Of a stretch of 64,000 nt of DNA, positions 10,867-20,584 are shown piece by piece. The notes beneath the pieces are model-generated. The model was not told the origin of the DNA, did not search any database, and was given only the letters and a program-made list of their open reading frames with translations. Made by a program: the position numbers and the translations under genes. Position 1 is the stretch's first letter. Each line of letters starts with the position of its first letter. Source of the stretch: Haemophilus parainfluenzae ATCC 33392 (GTDB lineage: Bacteria; Pseudomonadota; Gammaproteobacteria; Enterobacterales; Pasteurellaceae); contig NZ_CP133470.1 in NCBI RefSeq assembly GCF_031191205.1, positions 1,247,501-1,311,500 on the forward strand. The letters run 5' to 3'.

Positions 10867-10897
10867 AAAAATGCCTTTCGGTTGAAAGGCATTTTGT
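10867..10897 (-). terminator. terminator after smpB
   Basis: Stem AATGCCTTTC / GAAAGGCATT with a 4-base loop; the minus strand continues into a T-rich run. It lies 17 bases beyond the smpB stop. Confidence 0.85.
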
Positions 10898-10913
10898 CTG
10901 CTTGGAGGGAGAG

Positions 10914-11396
10914 TTATCCACGATTCGCATTTTTCATAATACGCTCTTTTGCTACTTTCCATTCACGCTCTTTAATATCATCACGTTTATCATGTTGTTT
11001 TTTACCTTTCGCAAGACCGATTTTGATCTTCGCCCAAGGGCCTTTCCAATAAAGAGAAAGGGCAACAATGGTAAAACCATCACGGCTTGATTTACCGAAA
11101 AGATTATCCAGTTCACGTTTATTCAATAAAAGTTTACGTGTACGCGTCGGATCGCAAACTACGTGAGTTGAGGCTAAGCTTAATGGTTGAATGGTTGCAC
11201 CAAATAAATAGGCTTCACCGTTTTTAAAAATGATATAGCTGTCGCTGATATTGGCTTTACCCGCGCGCATTGATTTGACTTCCCAACCTTGTAATTCAAG
11301 GCCGGCTTCAATCTCATCTTCAATAAAATATTCATGTCGAGCTCGTTTGTTTAACGCAATGGTATTGGAGCCGACTTTGACTTTCTTCTTGGTCAT
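10914..11396 (-). CDS. smpB: SsrA-binding protein SmpB
   Basis: A 160-residue SmpB, the same length as in E. coli. It shows the OB-fold core ([39 protein letters not shown]) and a basic C-terminal tail ([20 protein letters not shown]) that mimics the codon-anticodon helix in the decoding site. It delivers tmRNA to stalled ribosomes; the tmRNA gene itself is not in this window. No clear operon partner: it is flanked by terminators on both sides. Confidence 0.96.
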   Translation of the reverse strand: MTKKKVKVGSNTIALNKRARHEYFIEDEIEAGLELQGWEVKSMRAGKANISDSYIIFKNGEAYLFGATIQPLSLASTHVVCDPTRTRKLLLNKRELDNLFGKSSRDGFTIVALSLYWKGPWAKIKIGLAKGKKQHDKRDDIKEREWKVAKERIMKNANRG

Positions 11397-11464
11397 TGTT
11401 ATCCGTTGTTCATTAATCGTAAATTGGCGTTGATTTTACCGAATCTCGCCGTGGATAGCAAAAA

Positions 11465-11495
11465 ACAAAAGGCTGATTTGACTCAGCCTTTTATT
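11465..11495 (-). terminator. terminator after arcA
   Basis: Stem AAAGGCTGA / TCAGCCTTT with a 7-base loop, followed on the minus strand by a T-rich run; 17 bases beyond the arcA stop. Confidence 0.82.
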
Positions 11496-11508
11496 ACTTA
11501 ATGATAGA

Positions 11509-12222
11509 TTACTCTTCTAATTCACCACAGAAACGATAGCCTTCACCATGCACGGTAGCAATGATTTCTGGTGTATTAGGATGATCTTCAAAATGCTTAC
11601 GAATACGACGAATTGTTACATCTACAGTACGATCTTGTGGTTTTAATTCACGCCCTGTCATTTTTTGCAATAATTCTTCACGTGTTTGCAATTTGCCTGG
11701 GTTTTCACAGAAATGCAACATGGCACGAAATTCACTACGAGGCAATTTAAATTCAACGCCTTCTGGTGTAATTAAATTATGGCTATTTAAATCCAGCGTC
11801 CAACCATTAAAACGATAGTTCTCACGTTGTAAATGGGCTTCTTTACCATTTAATGTCATCGTGCGATGTAATAAATTTCGTGCACGAATAGTAAGTTCTC
11901 TAGGGTTAAATGGCTTTGTAAGATAATCATCGGCTCCGATTTCTAAACCTAAAATTTTATCGACCTCATTATCTCGCCCAGTGAGGAAAATCAAAGGGAT
12001 AGGTGTTTTTTCACGTAATTCACGACCTAGTAATAAACCATTCTTACCAGGTAAGTTGATATCTAATACAATGAGATTAACCGTTTCTGAATTTAGCTGA
12101 CGATACATTTCTGCACCATCTTGTGCTTGTAATACGTCATAGCCTTCAGCTTCGAAAATTCCTTTTAATGTATTACGGGTTACCGCTTCATCTTCCACGA
12201 TGAGGATTTTTGGGGTAGCCAT
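11509..12222 (-). CDS. arcA: two-component response regulator ArcA
   Basis: A 237-residue OmpR/PhoB-class regulator. The receiver domain has the acidic pocket ED at residues 10-11, phospho-acceptor D54 in [12 protein letters not shown] and Lys in DYLTKPFNP. The C-terminal winged helix carries [18 protein letters not shown]. ArcA with the ArcB kinase controls respiratory and fermentative genes according to oxygen and quinone state. A good ribosome binding site (AAGGAGC) lies before the ATG. It is divergent from dsbD. Confidence 0.95.
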   Translation of the reverse strand: MATPKILIVEDEAVTRNTLKGIFEAEGYDVLQAQDGAEMYRQLNSETVNLIVLDINLPGKNGLLLGRELREKTPIPLIFLTGRDNEVDKILGLEIGADDYLTKPFNPRELTIRARNLLHRTMTLNGKEAHLQRENYRFNGWTLDLNSHNLITPEGVEFKLPRSEFRAMLHFCENPGKLQTREELLQKMTGRELKPQDRTVDVTIRRIRKHFEDHPNTPEIIATVHGEGYRFCGELEE

Positions 12223-12399
12223 TCATTGCTCCTTGTTATACTTTATTATGAGTATATTCTATAATTGTAACATTGCTGTAACAACAGAAAAGTATGGTCA
12301 TTTTTTTAAATTACATTTAATTTTATGATCTAAGTCATAAATTCTTAACATTCTGTTCATCTATGCTAGAATTTTAACAGGAACAACAAATGGAACTTT

Positions 12400-14169
12400 A
12401 TGATGAAGCGAATTCTTCTTTTTTTATTTTTTATTTTTACCGCACTTTCCACTCAAGCCGGTCTTTTTGATAAAAAATCAGCTTTCTTACCTGTGGATGA
12501 CGCTTTTCAATTTTCAGCTGCGAAAAGCGATAATCAAGAAAATGTGATCGTCAAGTGGTCAATTGCAGAAGGGTATTATCTCTATCAAGATAAAATTTCC
12601 GTGAAACTTAACCAAGCGGAAACCCCATCCTTTGATGTGCCGACATTTTCTATTTCACCTGAAGATTATAACGATCCTTATTTTGGCTTAATGAAGATTT
12701 TCAAAAAGCCGGTACAAGCTATTTTTAAAGCAAGCCAGCCGCCCTTTAAAGCGGAAGATGTGATTGAAATTGCTTACCAAGGTTGTACTGAGGGCTTTTG
12801 TTATCCCCCTGAAGTGAAAGAAATTAAAGTGGCGGATTTGCCTATTGTCCAGGTTACCGATACTGAAAAAACATCGGAAAAATCGACCGCACTTTCAGCA
12901 CAACCTAAAGCAGAGCAAGACCGTTTAGCGGAAAGTTTATTTAATAGCAAATATGCCGTATTTGGTTTCTTTTTATTGGGCTTAGGTTTGGCTTTTACCC
13001 CCTGTGTGTTGCCAATGCTACCATTGCTTTCAGCGATAGTAATTGGTCAAAATCAACGCCCTAATATGTGGCGCGCTTTCGCATTAAGTTTTGTATATGT
13101 GCAGGGGATGGCGCTGACTTATACCTTACTAGGCTTGATTGTAGCTGCAATTGGTTTGCCATTCCAAGTGGCGTTGCAACATCCTTATGTGATGATTGGG
13201 TTATCAATCATCTTTGTTTTGTTAGCTTTGTCGATGTTCGGGGTATTTACCTTACAGCTTCCAAGCTCATTACAAACAAAACTATCTTTACTTAGTCAAC
13301 AGCAAAAAGCCGGTGCCTTTGGTGGAGTGTTCTTAATGGGAATGATTGCGGGACTTGTCGCTTCACCTTGTACATCAGCACCGCTTTCAGGGGCCTTGCT
13401 TTATGTGGCGCAGAGTGGCGATTTATTCACTGGTGCGATTACGCTTTATTTGCTCGCATTAGGGATGGGCGTACCACTTATTTTAATCACCTTATTCGGT
13501 AATAAAATCCTGCCTAAATCAGGTATGTGGATGGAAACGGTCAAAAAGCTCTTTGGCTTTGTGATGCTCGCATTACCGGTATTCTTAATTTCTCGTATTT
13601 TACCAGATGAATGGACACCAAGATTATGGGCGATGCTCGGCACTGCATTTTTTATTTGGTTTGCTTTCCAAATGCCGAAGAATGGTACAGGTTGGCTATT
13701 CCGAATTCTATTTTTAGTGGCAGCGATGATTAGTGTGAAACCTCTTCAAGCATGGGTTTGGGGTGAAGGCTCTGCACAAAGTGCGGTCGAAAATAAATTG
13801 GTTTCTCACGTTGAATTTAAACAAGTGAAAAGTGAAGCTGAATTGCAACAAGCACTGGCGGAAAATAACAAATCACTGGTGATGCTCGATCTTTATGCGG
13901 ATTGGTGTGTGGCTTGTAAAGAGTTTGAAAAAGAAACATTTAGCGATCCTCGTGTACAAAAAACCTTTGGCGATATGTTGCTCCTTCAAGTTGATATGAC
14001 AAAAAACTCTGAAGAAAACCGTGCTTTAATGACAAAATATAAAGTGCTAGGTTTACCGACTATTTTGTTCTTTAATCAAGATGGAAAAGAAATCGAGGGG
14101 AGTCGTATTAACGGATTCATGTCGCCTGTTGAGTTTCTACAATGGATTGAGAAAATCAGTAAACCATAA
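12400..14169 (+). CDS. dsbD: thiol:disulfide interchange protein DsbD
   Basis: A 589-residue DsbD. It has an N-terminal signal peptide (about residues 1-20), then the periplasmic alpha domain with its redox Cys129 and Cys134 (GCTEGFCYPP). The central domain of about eight membrane helices has TPCVLPMLP and ASPCTSAP. The C-terminal thioredoxin-like gamma domain has ADWCVACK. It moves electrons from cytosolic thioredoxin to the periplasm, for DsbC, DsbG and cytochrome c maturation. All three cysteine pairs are present. The second codon is also ATG, so the start may be 12403. Three uptake signal cores lie inside the gene. Confidence 0.96.
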   Translation: MMKRILLFLFFIFTALSTQAGLFDKKSAFLPVDDAFQFSAAKSDNQENVIVKWSIAEGYYLYQDKISVKLNQAETPSFDVPTFSISPEDYNDPYFGLMKIFKKPVQAIFKASQPPFKAEDVIEIAYQGCTEGFCYPPEVKEIKVADLPIVQVTDTEKTSEKSTALSAQPKAEQDRLAESLFNSKYAVFGFFLLGLGLAFTPCVLPMLPLLSAIVIGQNQRPNMWRAFALSFVYVQGMALTYTLLGLIVAAIGLPFQVALQHPYVMIGLSIIFVLLALSMFGVFTLQLPSSLQTKLSLLSQQQKAGAFGGVFLMGMIAGLVASPCTSAPLSGALLYVAQSGDLFTGAITLYLLALGMGVPLILITLFGNKILPKSGMWMETVKKLFGFVMLALPVFLISRILPDEWTPRLWAMLGTAFFIWFAFQMPKNGTGWLFRILFLVAAMISVKPLQAWVWGEGSAQSAVENKLVSHVEFKQVKSEAELQQALAENNKSLVMLDLYADWCVACKEFEKETFSDPRVQKTFGDMLLLQVDMTKNSEENRALMTKYKVLGLPTILFFNQDGKEIEGSRINGFMSPVEFLQWIEKISKP

Positions 14170-14285
14170 AATTATTTCTTAATCGTAAAAAGTCCTTTTC
14201 GATTTAAGGTATTGCTTAGTGTTAAGTTAATCATTAATATACACCCCGTTCTCAAATCACTTTTTATTTTTATGAGGTAAACTTT

Positions 14286-14684
14286 ATGAAAAACTTAGAA
14301 AAATATTCTCCGTATGTTTTAGCTTTATTACGTATCATCGCTGCCTATATGTTTATCTTGCACGGTACAGCGAAATTCTGGGAATTCCCAGTGTCAATGA
14401 CTGGTGGTAATGGTGCGGTGGGCGATCCACTAATGATCGTTGGTGGGATAATTGAGATTGTCGGTTCAATCTTATTAATTTTAGGTTTATTTGTTCGCCC
14501 AGCGGCATTTATCCTTTCAGGTCAAATGGCTTATGCATATTTCTTCATGCATGTAGCAGGTAAAGGGAATTTGTTCTTCCCAATCGCGAACGGTGGTGAA
14601 CTTGCTTTATTTTATTCTTTAGTGTTCTTCTATTTTGTGTTTGCTGGTGCCGGCGCATTTTCTCTAGACAACCGCAAACGTTAA
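14286..14684 (+). CDS. DoxX-family membrane protein
   Basis: A 132-residue protein with four hydrophobic helices. It shows the DoxX signature: ALLRIIAAYMFILHGTAKF at the start, IVGGIIEIVGSILLILGLFVRPAAFILSG in the middle, and GGELALFYSLVFFYFVFAGAG at the end. DoxX proteins sit in the inner membrane; some relatives are linked to thiosulfate oxidation, quinone reduction or redox stress, but no activity can be assigned here. A GAGG ribosome binding site precedes it, and it has its own terminator. Confidence 0.88.
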   Translation: MKNLEKYSPYVLALLRIIAAYMFILHGTAKFWEFPVSMTGGNGAVGDPLMIVGGIIEIVGSILLILGLFVRPAAFILSGQMAYAYFFMHVAGKGNLFFPIANGGELALFYSLVFFYFVFAGAGAFSLDNRKR

Positions 14685-14706
14685 TCAATTATCTCATTAA
14701 TTTATT

Positions 14707-14732
14707 GCCCGCATTTTGCGGGCTTTTTTTTT
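14707..14732 (+). terminator. terminator after the DoxX gene
   Basis: Stem GCCCGCA / TGCGGGC with a 3-base loop followed by nine T. Confidence 0.92.
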
Positions 14733-14794
14733 AATCAATTAAATAAATCACACACTTTTAAGTGTGCTTACCAGTAAAATTTTTTCTATATAAA

Positions 14795-14815
14795 AGCAAA
14801 CGTTTGCGCTATAAT
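14795..14815 (+). promoter_or_regulatory. PurR operator overlapping the purH promoter
   Basis: The 16-base palindrome AGCAAACGTTTGCGCT (14795-14810) fits the PurR consensus and abuts TATAAT at 14810-14815, so a bound repressor would cover the -10 element. The purH start codon follows 43 bases later. Confidence 0.88.
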
Positions 14816-14857
14816 TTATCCCACTTATTTTTAACCATTTAATGAAAGGAAAATGTA

Positions 14858-16456
14858 ATGACAGATCGTCCAATTCGTCAGGCTTTACTGAGTGTTTCTG
14901 ATAAAGCCGGTATCGTAGAATTTGCTCAAGGCTTAATACAGCGTGGTGTAAAACTACTTTCCACAGGCGGTACTGCAAAATTGTTAGAGCAACATGGTTT
15001 GCCGGTGACTGAAGTGTCTGATTATACGGGATTCCCTGAAATGATGGACGGTCGTGTAAAAACCTTACATCCAAAAGTGCATGGCGGGATTCTTGGGCGT
15101 CGTGGTACAGATGATGCGATCATGCAGCAACATGGCATTGAAGGCATTGATATGGTCGTCGTGAATTTATATCCATTTGCAGCCACCGTGGCTAAACCAG
15201 ATTGCACATTGGCTGATGCAGTAGAAAATATAGATATCGGTGGGCCAACCATGGTACGTTCTGCAGCGAAAAACCATAAAGATGTGGCGATTGTAGTGAA
15301 TAATCATGATTTTAACGCCATTCTTGCTGAAATGGATAAACACCACAACAGCTTAACGCTTGAAACCCGTTTTGATCTTGCCATCAAAGCATTTGAACAT
15401 ACCGCTCAATATGATTCTATGATTGCTAACTACTTTGGACAAATGGTGAAACCGTATCATGTGGCAGAGGAAGAAGATGCCAATGCGAAGTGCGGTCAAT
15501 TCCCACGTACTTTAAACCTTAACTTCGTGCGTAAACAAACCATGCGTTATGGGGAGAACGCTCATCAAAATGCGGCCTTCTATGTTGATTTAAATGTGAA
15601 AGAAGCAAGCGTAGCTACCGCTCATCAATTACAAGGTAAAGCCTTGTCTTACAATAATATTGCTGACACCGATGCAGCACTTGAATGCGTGAAAGAATTT
15701 GATGAGCCGGCTTGCGTGATCGTTAAACACGCTAATCCATGCGGTGTGGCTTTAGGTAAAGATATTTTAGAAGCTTATAACCGTGCTTACCAAACCGATC
15801 CAACTTCTGCATTTGGCGGCATTATTGCTTTCAACCGTGAATTAGACGAAAAAACCGCGACTGAAATTGTGGAACGTCAATTTGTTGAAGTGATTATTGC
15901 ACCGAAAGTATCAGCTGAAGCGCAAGAAGTGGTGAAACGTAAGAAAAATGTTCGTTTGCTTGAATGTGGCGAGTGGACGTCACGTTCTGAACGTCTAGAT
16001 TTCAAACGTGTAAACGGCGGTTTATTAGTGCAAGATGCGGATTTAGGCATGGTTGGCGTGGATGATTTAAAAGTGGTAAGTAAACGTCAGCCAACTGAAC
16101 AAGAACTAAAAGACTTATTGTTCTGCTGGAAAGTAGCGAAATTTGTGAAATCGAATGCCATTGTTTACGCCAAAGACAATCAAACTATCGGTATCGGTGC
16201 TGGCCAAATGAGCCGCGTATATTCTGCGAAGATTGCAGGGATTAAGGCACAGGATGAAGGTTTAACCGTAGCCGGTTGTGTGATGGCATCTGATGCATTC
16301 TTCCCATTCCGTGACGGTATTGATGCGGCGGCGAAAGTGGGAATTCAATGTGTTATCCATCCAGGTGGTTCAATGCGCGATCAAGAAGTCATTGATGCAG
16401 CGGATGAACATAATATGGTGATGGTATTAACTGGAATGCGTCATTTTAGACATTAA
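14858..16456 (+). CDS. purH: bifunctional AICAR formyltransferase / IMP cyclohydrolase
   Basis: A 532-residue PurH. The N-terminal IMP cyclohydrolase (MGS-like) domain covers about residues 1-200 ([24 protein letters not shown]). The C-terminal AICAR transformylase contains [12 protein letters not shown] and [23 protein letters not shown], with the catalytic Lys-His pair. It catalyses the last two steps of IMP synthesis. An AAAGGAAA ribosome binding site precedes it. A PurR box covers its promoter, and purD follows 180 bases later on the same strand. Confidence 0.97.
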   Translation: MTDRPIRQALLSVSDKAGIVEFAQGLIQRGVKLLSTGGTAKLLEQHGLPVTEVSDYTGFPEMMDGRVKTLHPKVHGGILGRRGTDDAIMQQHGIEGIDMVVVNLYPFAATVAKPDCTLADAVENIDIGGPTMVRSAAKNHKDVAIVVNNHDFNAILAEMDKHHNSLTLETRFDLAIKAFEHTAQYDSMIANYFGQMVKPYHVAEEEDANAKCGQFPRTLNLNFVRKQTMRYGENAHQNAAFYVDLNVKEASVATAHQLQGKALSYNNIADTDAALECVKEFDEPACVIVKHANPCGVALGKDILEAYNRAYQTDPTSAFGGIIAFNRELDEKTATEIVERQFVEVIIAPKVSAEAQEVVKRKKNVRLLECGEWTSRSERLDFKRVNGGLLVQDADLGMVGVDDLKVVSKRQPTEQELKDLLFCWKVAKFVKSNAIVYAKDNQTIGIGAGQMSRVYSAKIAGIKAQDEGLTVAGCVMASDAFFPFRDGIDAAAKVGIQCVIHPGGSMRDQEVIDAADEHNMVMVLTGMRHFRH

Positions 16457-16495
16457 TTTATGTCGTAACTTCGCTCAATGAGCGACTTACTTATT

Positions 16496-16532
16496 CCCCC
16501 TCTTTCGTAAAGAGGGGGCGAGGGGGAGATTT
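16496..16532 (+). repeat. REP-like palindromic element, left copy
   Basis: An 11-base-arm hairpin (CCCCCTCTTTCGTAAAGAGGGGG) is followed by a purine-rich tail CGAGGGGGAGATTT. It lies in the purH-purD intergenic gap and has an inverted partner at 16575-16607. Confidence 0.75.
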
Positions 16533-16574
16533 AAACGATGCTAAATATACTATGAGGTTGAAATAACTTCTGCC

Positions 16575-16607
16575 AAATCTCCCCTACCCCTCTTTGCTAA
16601 AGAGGGG
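16575..16607 (-). repeat. REP-like palindromic element, right (inverted) copy
   Basis: On the minus strand it reads as CCCCTCTTTAGCAAAGAGG and then GGTAGGGGAGATTT, the same hairpin-plus-tail as 16496-16532 in opposite orientation. The two form a BIME-like inverted pair. Confidence 0.75.
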
Positions 16608-16636
16608 ATTAAATTCAAAAAGATACAAGGAGTATT

Positions 16637-17920
16637 ATGAACATTCTCATCATCGGAAATGGCGGTCGTGAACACGCCTTGGCTTGGAAAGCAGCACAAT
16701 CTCCATTGGCAGATAAAGTTTTTGTCGCACCGGGCAATGCGGGTACAGCATTGGAACACAAAGTAGAAAACGTAAATATTTCTGCAACAGATATCCCCGC
16801 ATTAGTTAAATTTGCTCAAGATAAACAAATTGGATTAACCATTGTTGGCCCTGAAGCCCCATTAGTAATTGGGGTAGTCGATGCATTTCGGGCTGCAGGA
16901 TTAAAAATTTTTGGTCCAACTCAAGCGGCTGCACAATTGGAAGGTTCAAAAGCATTTACCAAAGATTTCCTCGCTCGTCATAAAATCCCAACGGCAGAAT
17001 ATCAAAACTTCACCGAAGTAGAACCTGCATTGGCGTACTTGCGTGAGAAAGGTGCACCAATTGTCGTTAAAGCGGATGGTTTAGCGGCGGGTAAAGGGGT
17101 AATCGTTGCAATGACATTGCAAGAAGCGGAAGACGCTGTGCGTGATATGCTTTCTGGCAATGCCTTTGGCGAAGCGGGTAGCCGAGTGGTGATTGAAGAG
17201 TTTTTAGATGGCGAAGAAGCCAGTTTTATCATCATGGTGGACGGTAAAAACGTCGAGCCTATGGCAACCAGTCAAGACCATAAACGCGTGGGCGAAAATG
17301 ATACAGGTTTAAATACTGGTGGCATGGGGGCGTATTCGCCTGCACCAGTGGTGACATCAGAAATTCATGATCGCATTATGCGTGAAGTGATTTATCCAAC
17401 GGTTAATGGCATGGCGGCAGAAGGCAATGTTTACACCGGTTTCTTGTATGCGGGATTGATGATCATGCCAAATGGTCAGCCGAAAGTAATTGAATTTAAC
17501 TGCCGTTTTGGCGATCCAGAAACACAGCCAATTATGCTACGCCTCGAATCAGATCTCGTTGAGCTTTGTCTTAAAGCTTGCGAGGGAAAATTGGATGAAG
17601 TGAAATCCCAATGGAATCCAAAAGCGTCCTTAGGTATTGTGTTAGCCGCGGAAGGCTATCCAGGCGATTATCGTAAAGGCGATGTGATTAGTGGTTTACC
17701 ACAAAGTGCGGTCGAAAATGAGAAAGTTTTCTTAGCGGGTGTCGCAGAAAAAGAAGGCAAATTAGTTACGAATGGCGGTCGCGTGCTTTGTGTTACTGCA
17801 TTAGGCGAAAGCGTATTTGAAGCTCAACAAAAAGCCTTAAAACTAGCTGAACAAATTCAATGGACAGGACGTTTTTATCGTCGAGATATTGGTCATCGTG
17901 CCGTCGCTCGTGAACAATAA
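16637..17920 (+). CDS. purD: phosphoribosylamine-glycine ligase
   Basis: A 427-residue ATP-grasp enzyme. It starts MNILIIGNGGREHALAWK (PurD N-domain) and has the ATP-grasp core VVKADGLAAGKGV and the metal-binding stretch VIEFNCRFGDPETQ. It converts phosphoribosylamine and glycine to GAR, the second step of purine synthesis. An AAGGAG ribosome binding site precedes it. Glycine supply by glyA, 2.7 kb downstream on the same strand, fits the pathway. An uptake signal core lies in the C-terminal third. Confidence 0.97.
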   Translation: MNILIIGNGGREHALAWKAAQSPLADKVFVAPGNAGTALEHKVENVNISATDIPALVKFAQDKQIGLTIVGPEAPLVIGVVDAFRAAGLKIFGPTQAAAQLEGSKAFTKDFLARHKIPTAEYQNFTEVEPALAYLREKGAPIVVKADGLAAGKGVIVAMTLQEAEDAVRDMLSGNAFGEAGSRVVIEEFLDGEEASFIIMVDGKNVEPMATSQDHKRVGENDTGLNTGGMGAYSPAPVVTSEIHDRIMREVIYPTVNGMAAEGNVYTGFLYAGLMIMPNGQPKVIEFNCRFGDPETQPIMLRLESDLVELCLKACEGKLDEVKSQWNPKASLGIVLAAEGYPGDYRKGDVISGLPQSAVENEKVFLAGVAEKEGKLVTNGGRVLCVTALGESVFEAQQKALKLAEQIQWTGRFYRRDIGHRAVAREQ

Positions 17921-17950
17921 AAATTAACTACTTTAATGGTAAGGGCTCGA

Positions 17951-19174
17951 ATGGATTATAAAAATAAAGAATTATGTCGTCTCCGCACAATCAGTTTTTT
18001 TCTGACGTTACATAAAGATAAAACGCAATGGGAAGACGCCCTTTATTCGGTGAAACGTGATGTGGATTTATTATTGCCAGCTGTTCAGAAAGCAGGTTAT
18101 ACCTTGCAATCGATTCGAGTGATCACCAATCCCTTTGGTGAATATTTGGATTTAACCAATTTGCAGACAGCAAAAGCAGATTTGCAGTATTTAACGGAAT
18201 TATTGAATAAATTTAATGAAAGTGGAATTCGTCTTCGATTTGCAATAGGTGCAGCGAGAAATAAAGAGGAAATTGCTTTATTACCAGAGTTAATCGCCGC
18301 TTATGGCGACTTGTGTAATGCTTGTGTCAATGTGCCATTAGATGAAAATGGCGTGTTAGATAATGAACTTATTGAGCAATCTGTTTATGCGGTACAACGA
18401 ATTGCAAATATCACACCACGTGGCGAAGGTAATTTTAACTTTACGGTGAATTTTAACTGCAAGCCATTTATTCCTTATTTCCCCGCCGGTTATCATCTAA
18501 GTCATTTACCAAACAGTTTTGTCATTGGTTTAGAAACACCCGATTTATTAGTCGAAGTATTAAAATCTGTGCCAAAATCGCCTCATAATCAATTTTATGC
18601 TGATTGTTATCAGGCTATGTCGCAAGCTCTGCAATATCATGTAGATCAAGTATTAGAGATGTTAAGTGCGGCCAAATTATCAGGTGAATTTGAATTTGCA
18701 GGCATTGATAGTTCGGCGGCACCATCTAAAAATTGTGCATCCATGACAAAAGTGTATGAATTAATGGGATTACCCTATTTTGGTGCGGCTGGTTCAGTCG
18801 AGGTTTCTGCGCTACTGACAAAAGTGTTTAAATCAGTCCAACGTGTGCCATTGGTTGGGTTTTCTGGATTAATGTTGGCGGTGACAGAAGATTTAGGTTT
18901 AGCCGAAGGGACACAAAAACAAGATTTCGATATTCGTGCTTTACTGACGTATAGCGCAGTATGTGGTATCGGTTTAGATACGGTCCCTGTAGCGGGAAAT
19001 GCTAAGGCTGAAAGCATCGCGGCGATTATGCGTGATACGGGGACGATGGCATTTCGCTTAAATAAACCACTAACTGTACGCTTATTTCCCATTCCGAATA
19101 AGGTTGCAGGTGAAATATCAGAATTTGAGAGTGATGATTTATGTAACTGCCGCCTTTTACACATTCCTGATTAA
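17951..19174 (+). CDS. DUF711 (UPF0210)-family protein
   Basis: A protein of about 407 residues that fits DUF711. Recognised blocks are LRTISFFLTL near the N-terminus, FAGIDSSAAPS in the middle (GIDxSLAPT in relatives), and GIGLDTVPVAGNAKAESIAAIMRDTGTMAFRLNKPLTVRLFPIP near the C-terminus, quoted here only as a region. No signal peptide or membrane span. Family function is unknown. I chose ATG 17951 because AAGGG lies five bases upstream; ATG 17936 is possible but has no ribosome binding site. It follows purD by about 30 bases and separates purD from glyA, so it looks like an accessory gene in the purine cluster. Confidence 0.72.
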   Translation: MDYKNKELCRLRTISFFLTLHKDKTQWEDALYSVKRDVDLLLPAVQKAGYTLQSIRVITNPFGEYLDLTNLQTAKADLQYLTELLNKFNESGIRLRFAIGAARNKEEIALLPELIAAYGDLCNACVNVPLDENGVLDNELIEQSVYAVQRIANITPRGEGNFNFTVNFNCKPFIPYFPAGYHLSHLPNSFVIGLETPDLLVEVLKSVPKSPHNQFYADCYQAMSQALQYHVDQVLEMLSAAKLSGEFEFAGIDSSAAPSKNCASMTKVYELMGLPYFGAAGSVEVSALLTKVFKSVQRVPLVGFSGLMLAVTEDLGLAEGTQKQDFDIRALLTYSAVCGIGLDTVPVAGNAKAESIAAIMRDTGTMAFRLNKPLTVRLFPIPNKVAGEISEFESDDLCNCRLLHIPD

Positions 19175-19237
19175 ACGAAAATTTCCCTATTTTGTTGTGA
19201 ACAACGTTATCCCTACTGTTAATAAAAGGAGTATCTC

Positions 19238-19783
19238 ATGAGAAAATTAATATTAGGTGGCCTTGTTGCTGCATTATTAACGGCTTGCTCGGGGGCTTCA
19301 AATGTCTCACAAAGCTCAACATTAGATGGCGAGTGGATTTGTCATACTATCCCGACACAAGATAAACAAACTTACGATCGATTAGATCACTTTGTCTTAA
19401 AGCCAGATGGAACAGGCGCCTTGCGAGGCATTTCCTACATTGAATTGGATAAAGAGACGACTATTCGTTATTTAACAAAAGGTAAGGTGAAATGGCAGAG
19501 CCAAAATAATGTCTTGAGTTTTGATTTTGTTAATCGCGCTATGGTGCCTGCGCACAGTAATAATGTGGCTAAAGCCATTAAGCAAGATAAGAAATTACAA
19601 AAACAAGAAAAAGAGAAATTGGCTGCGTTTTATAGCAAATCAGGCGATCACGTGAATATGCCAATTGAACTTAAACAGAATGGCAATCAACTAATTTTAG
19701 GTAAGGATTTTGCGACTTGCCGACGAGTCACCGAGAATGACAAAGATATTCAGTTATTGAATAAATGGTTTGTGAAGAAATAA
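19238..19783 (+). CDS. putative lipoprotein (copy 1 of a tandem pair)
   Basis: A 181-residue protein with a lipoprotein signal peptide; the lipobox is LLTAC with Cys17. The mature part has an ordered start DGEWICH and a late CRRV, suggesting one disulfide in a small globular domain. It is followed by a truncated paralogue with the same upstream sequence (TAATAAAAGGAGTAT), so the two arose by tandem duplication. I do not recognise the family; the DGEW...GxxSYI...W pattern resembles small lipocalin-like periplasmic domains, but this is only an impression. Localisation to outer or inner membrane is unknown. Confidence 0.75.
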   Translation: MRKLILGGLVAALLTACSGASNVSQSSTLDGEWICHTIPTQDKQTYDRLDHFVLKPDGTGALRGISYIELDKETTIRYLTKGKVKWQSQNNVLSFDFVNRAMVPAHSNNVAKAIKQDKKLQKQEKEKLAAFYSKSGDHVNMPIELKQNGNQLILGKDFATCRRVTENDKDIQLLNKWFVKK

Positions 19784-19879
19784 ATATAATTATTTTAAGC
19801 TTGATAAAAAACAAGCATGATTTTAACCGCACTTTATTTTTGTAAGTGCTGAAATCAACTTAATAAAAGGAGTATTACT

Positions 19880-19903
19880 ATGAGAAAATTAGTATTACTA
19901 TGA
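19880..19903 (+). CDS. 7-codon mini-cistron created by a 20-base duplication
   Basis: The 20 bases at 19871-19890 are repeated exactly at 19891-19910. The first copy keeps the ribosome binding site (AAAAGGAG), and its ATG now encodes only MRKLVLL before TGA. That TGA overlaps the ATG of the second copy (ATGA). Whether it is translated is inferred. Confidence 0.5.
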   Translation: MRKLVLL

Positions 19904-20469
19904 GAAAATTAGTATTAGGTAGTCTTGTCGCTGTATTGCTATCGGGATGTGCAACGGCGCATCAGAAAACTGAACAGGAAAAAGCGTTGGTGGGTGATTG
20001 GATTTGTCATGTGAAACCCGCCGCCAAGGCACCTTTGCCAGTTGAACATTTTGATTATGTCACTTATCGAGCAGATCAAACTGTGCTTCTACGCGGTATT
20101 TCACAGATTGATACAAAAGAAGGCTGGATGCGTTATTTATTGCAAGCTAAAGCTAAATGGCAGGCGAGTGATGGTAAGTTAAGTTATGACTTTACCGATC
20201 GTCTATTTAAAACAGCCCATTCACCACAAGTCGCGAAAATTATTGAACAATCTCCAGAATTTAAAGAATTAGATAAGGAATTTGTTTAACCTTGTGATCG
20301 TTGTGGTGATCATTTGGATATGAAGATTAAAATGAAAAGTCCAACAAGGATGACAAATTTTAATACTTATACGAAAGAAACCAGCCAATGCCGTAAACTC
20401 GGTGCTGGTGAGAAAACAAAAGAAGTTAAATTAATTGAAAAATTAGTGAAAGAAAAAGGCTCGATTTAG
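19900..20469 (+). pseudogene. putative lipoprotein (copy 2), interrupted by an in-frame stop
   Basis: From ATG 19900 the sequence encodes a lipoprotein signal peptide with lipobox LLSGC and a domain similar to copy 1 (GDWICH, RGISQID, KWQASDGKLSYDF). It stops at TAA 20287-20289 after 129 residues. The same frame stays open after the stop to TAG 20467-20469. There it encodes CGDHLDMKIKMK and later SQCRKL, which align with SGDHVNMPIELK and ATCRRV of copy 1. So the C-terminal 59 codons are still recognisable and the stop is a nonsense change or small alteration. The upstream 20-base duplication also moves the start away from its ribosome binding site. It is probably a decaying duplicate, though a short 129-residue lipoprotein could still be made. 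Confidence 0.8.
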
Positions 20470-20584
20470 ATAAATGAATGTTTTTCATTGTAATAATGAA
20501 AAATATGGTCGAAATTTTTGATTAAGTTTTTGCCTAGAAACAGGTAAACTATACACAAATAATGCAAACAACGAGGAAAACACA

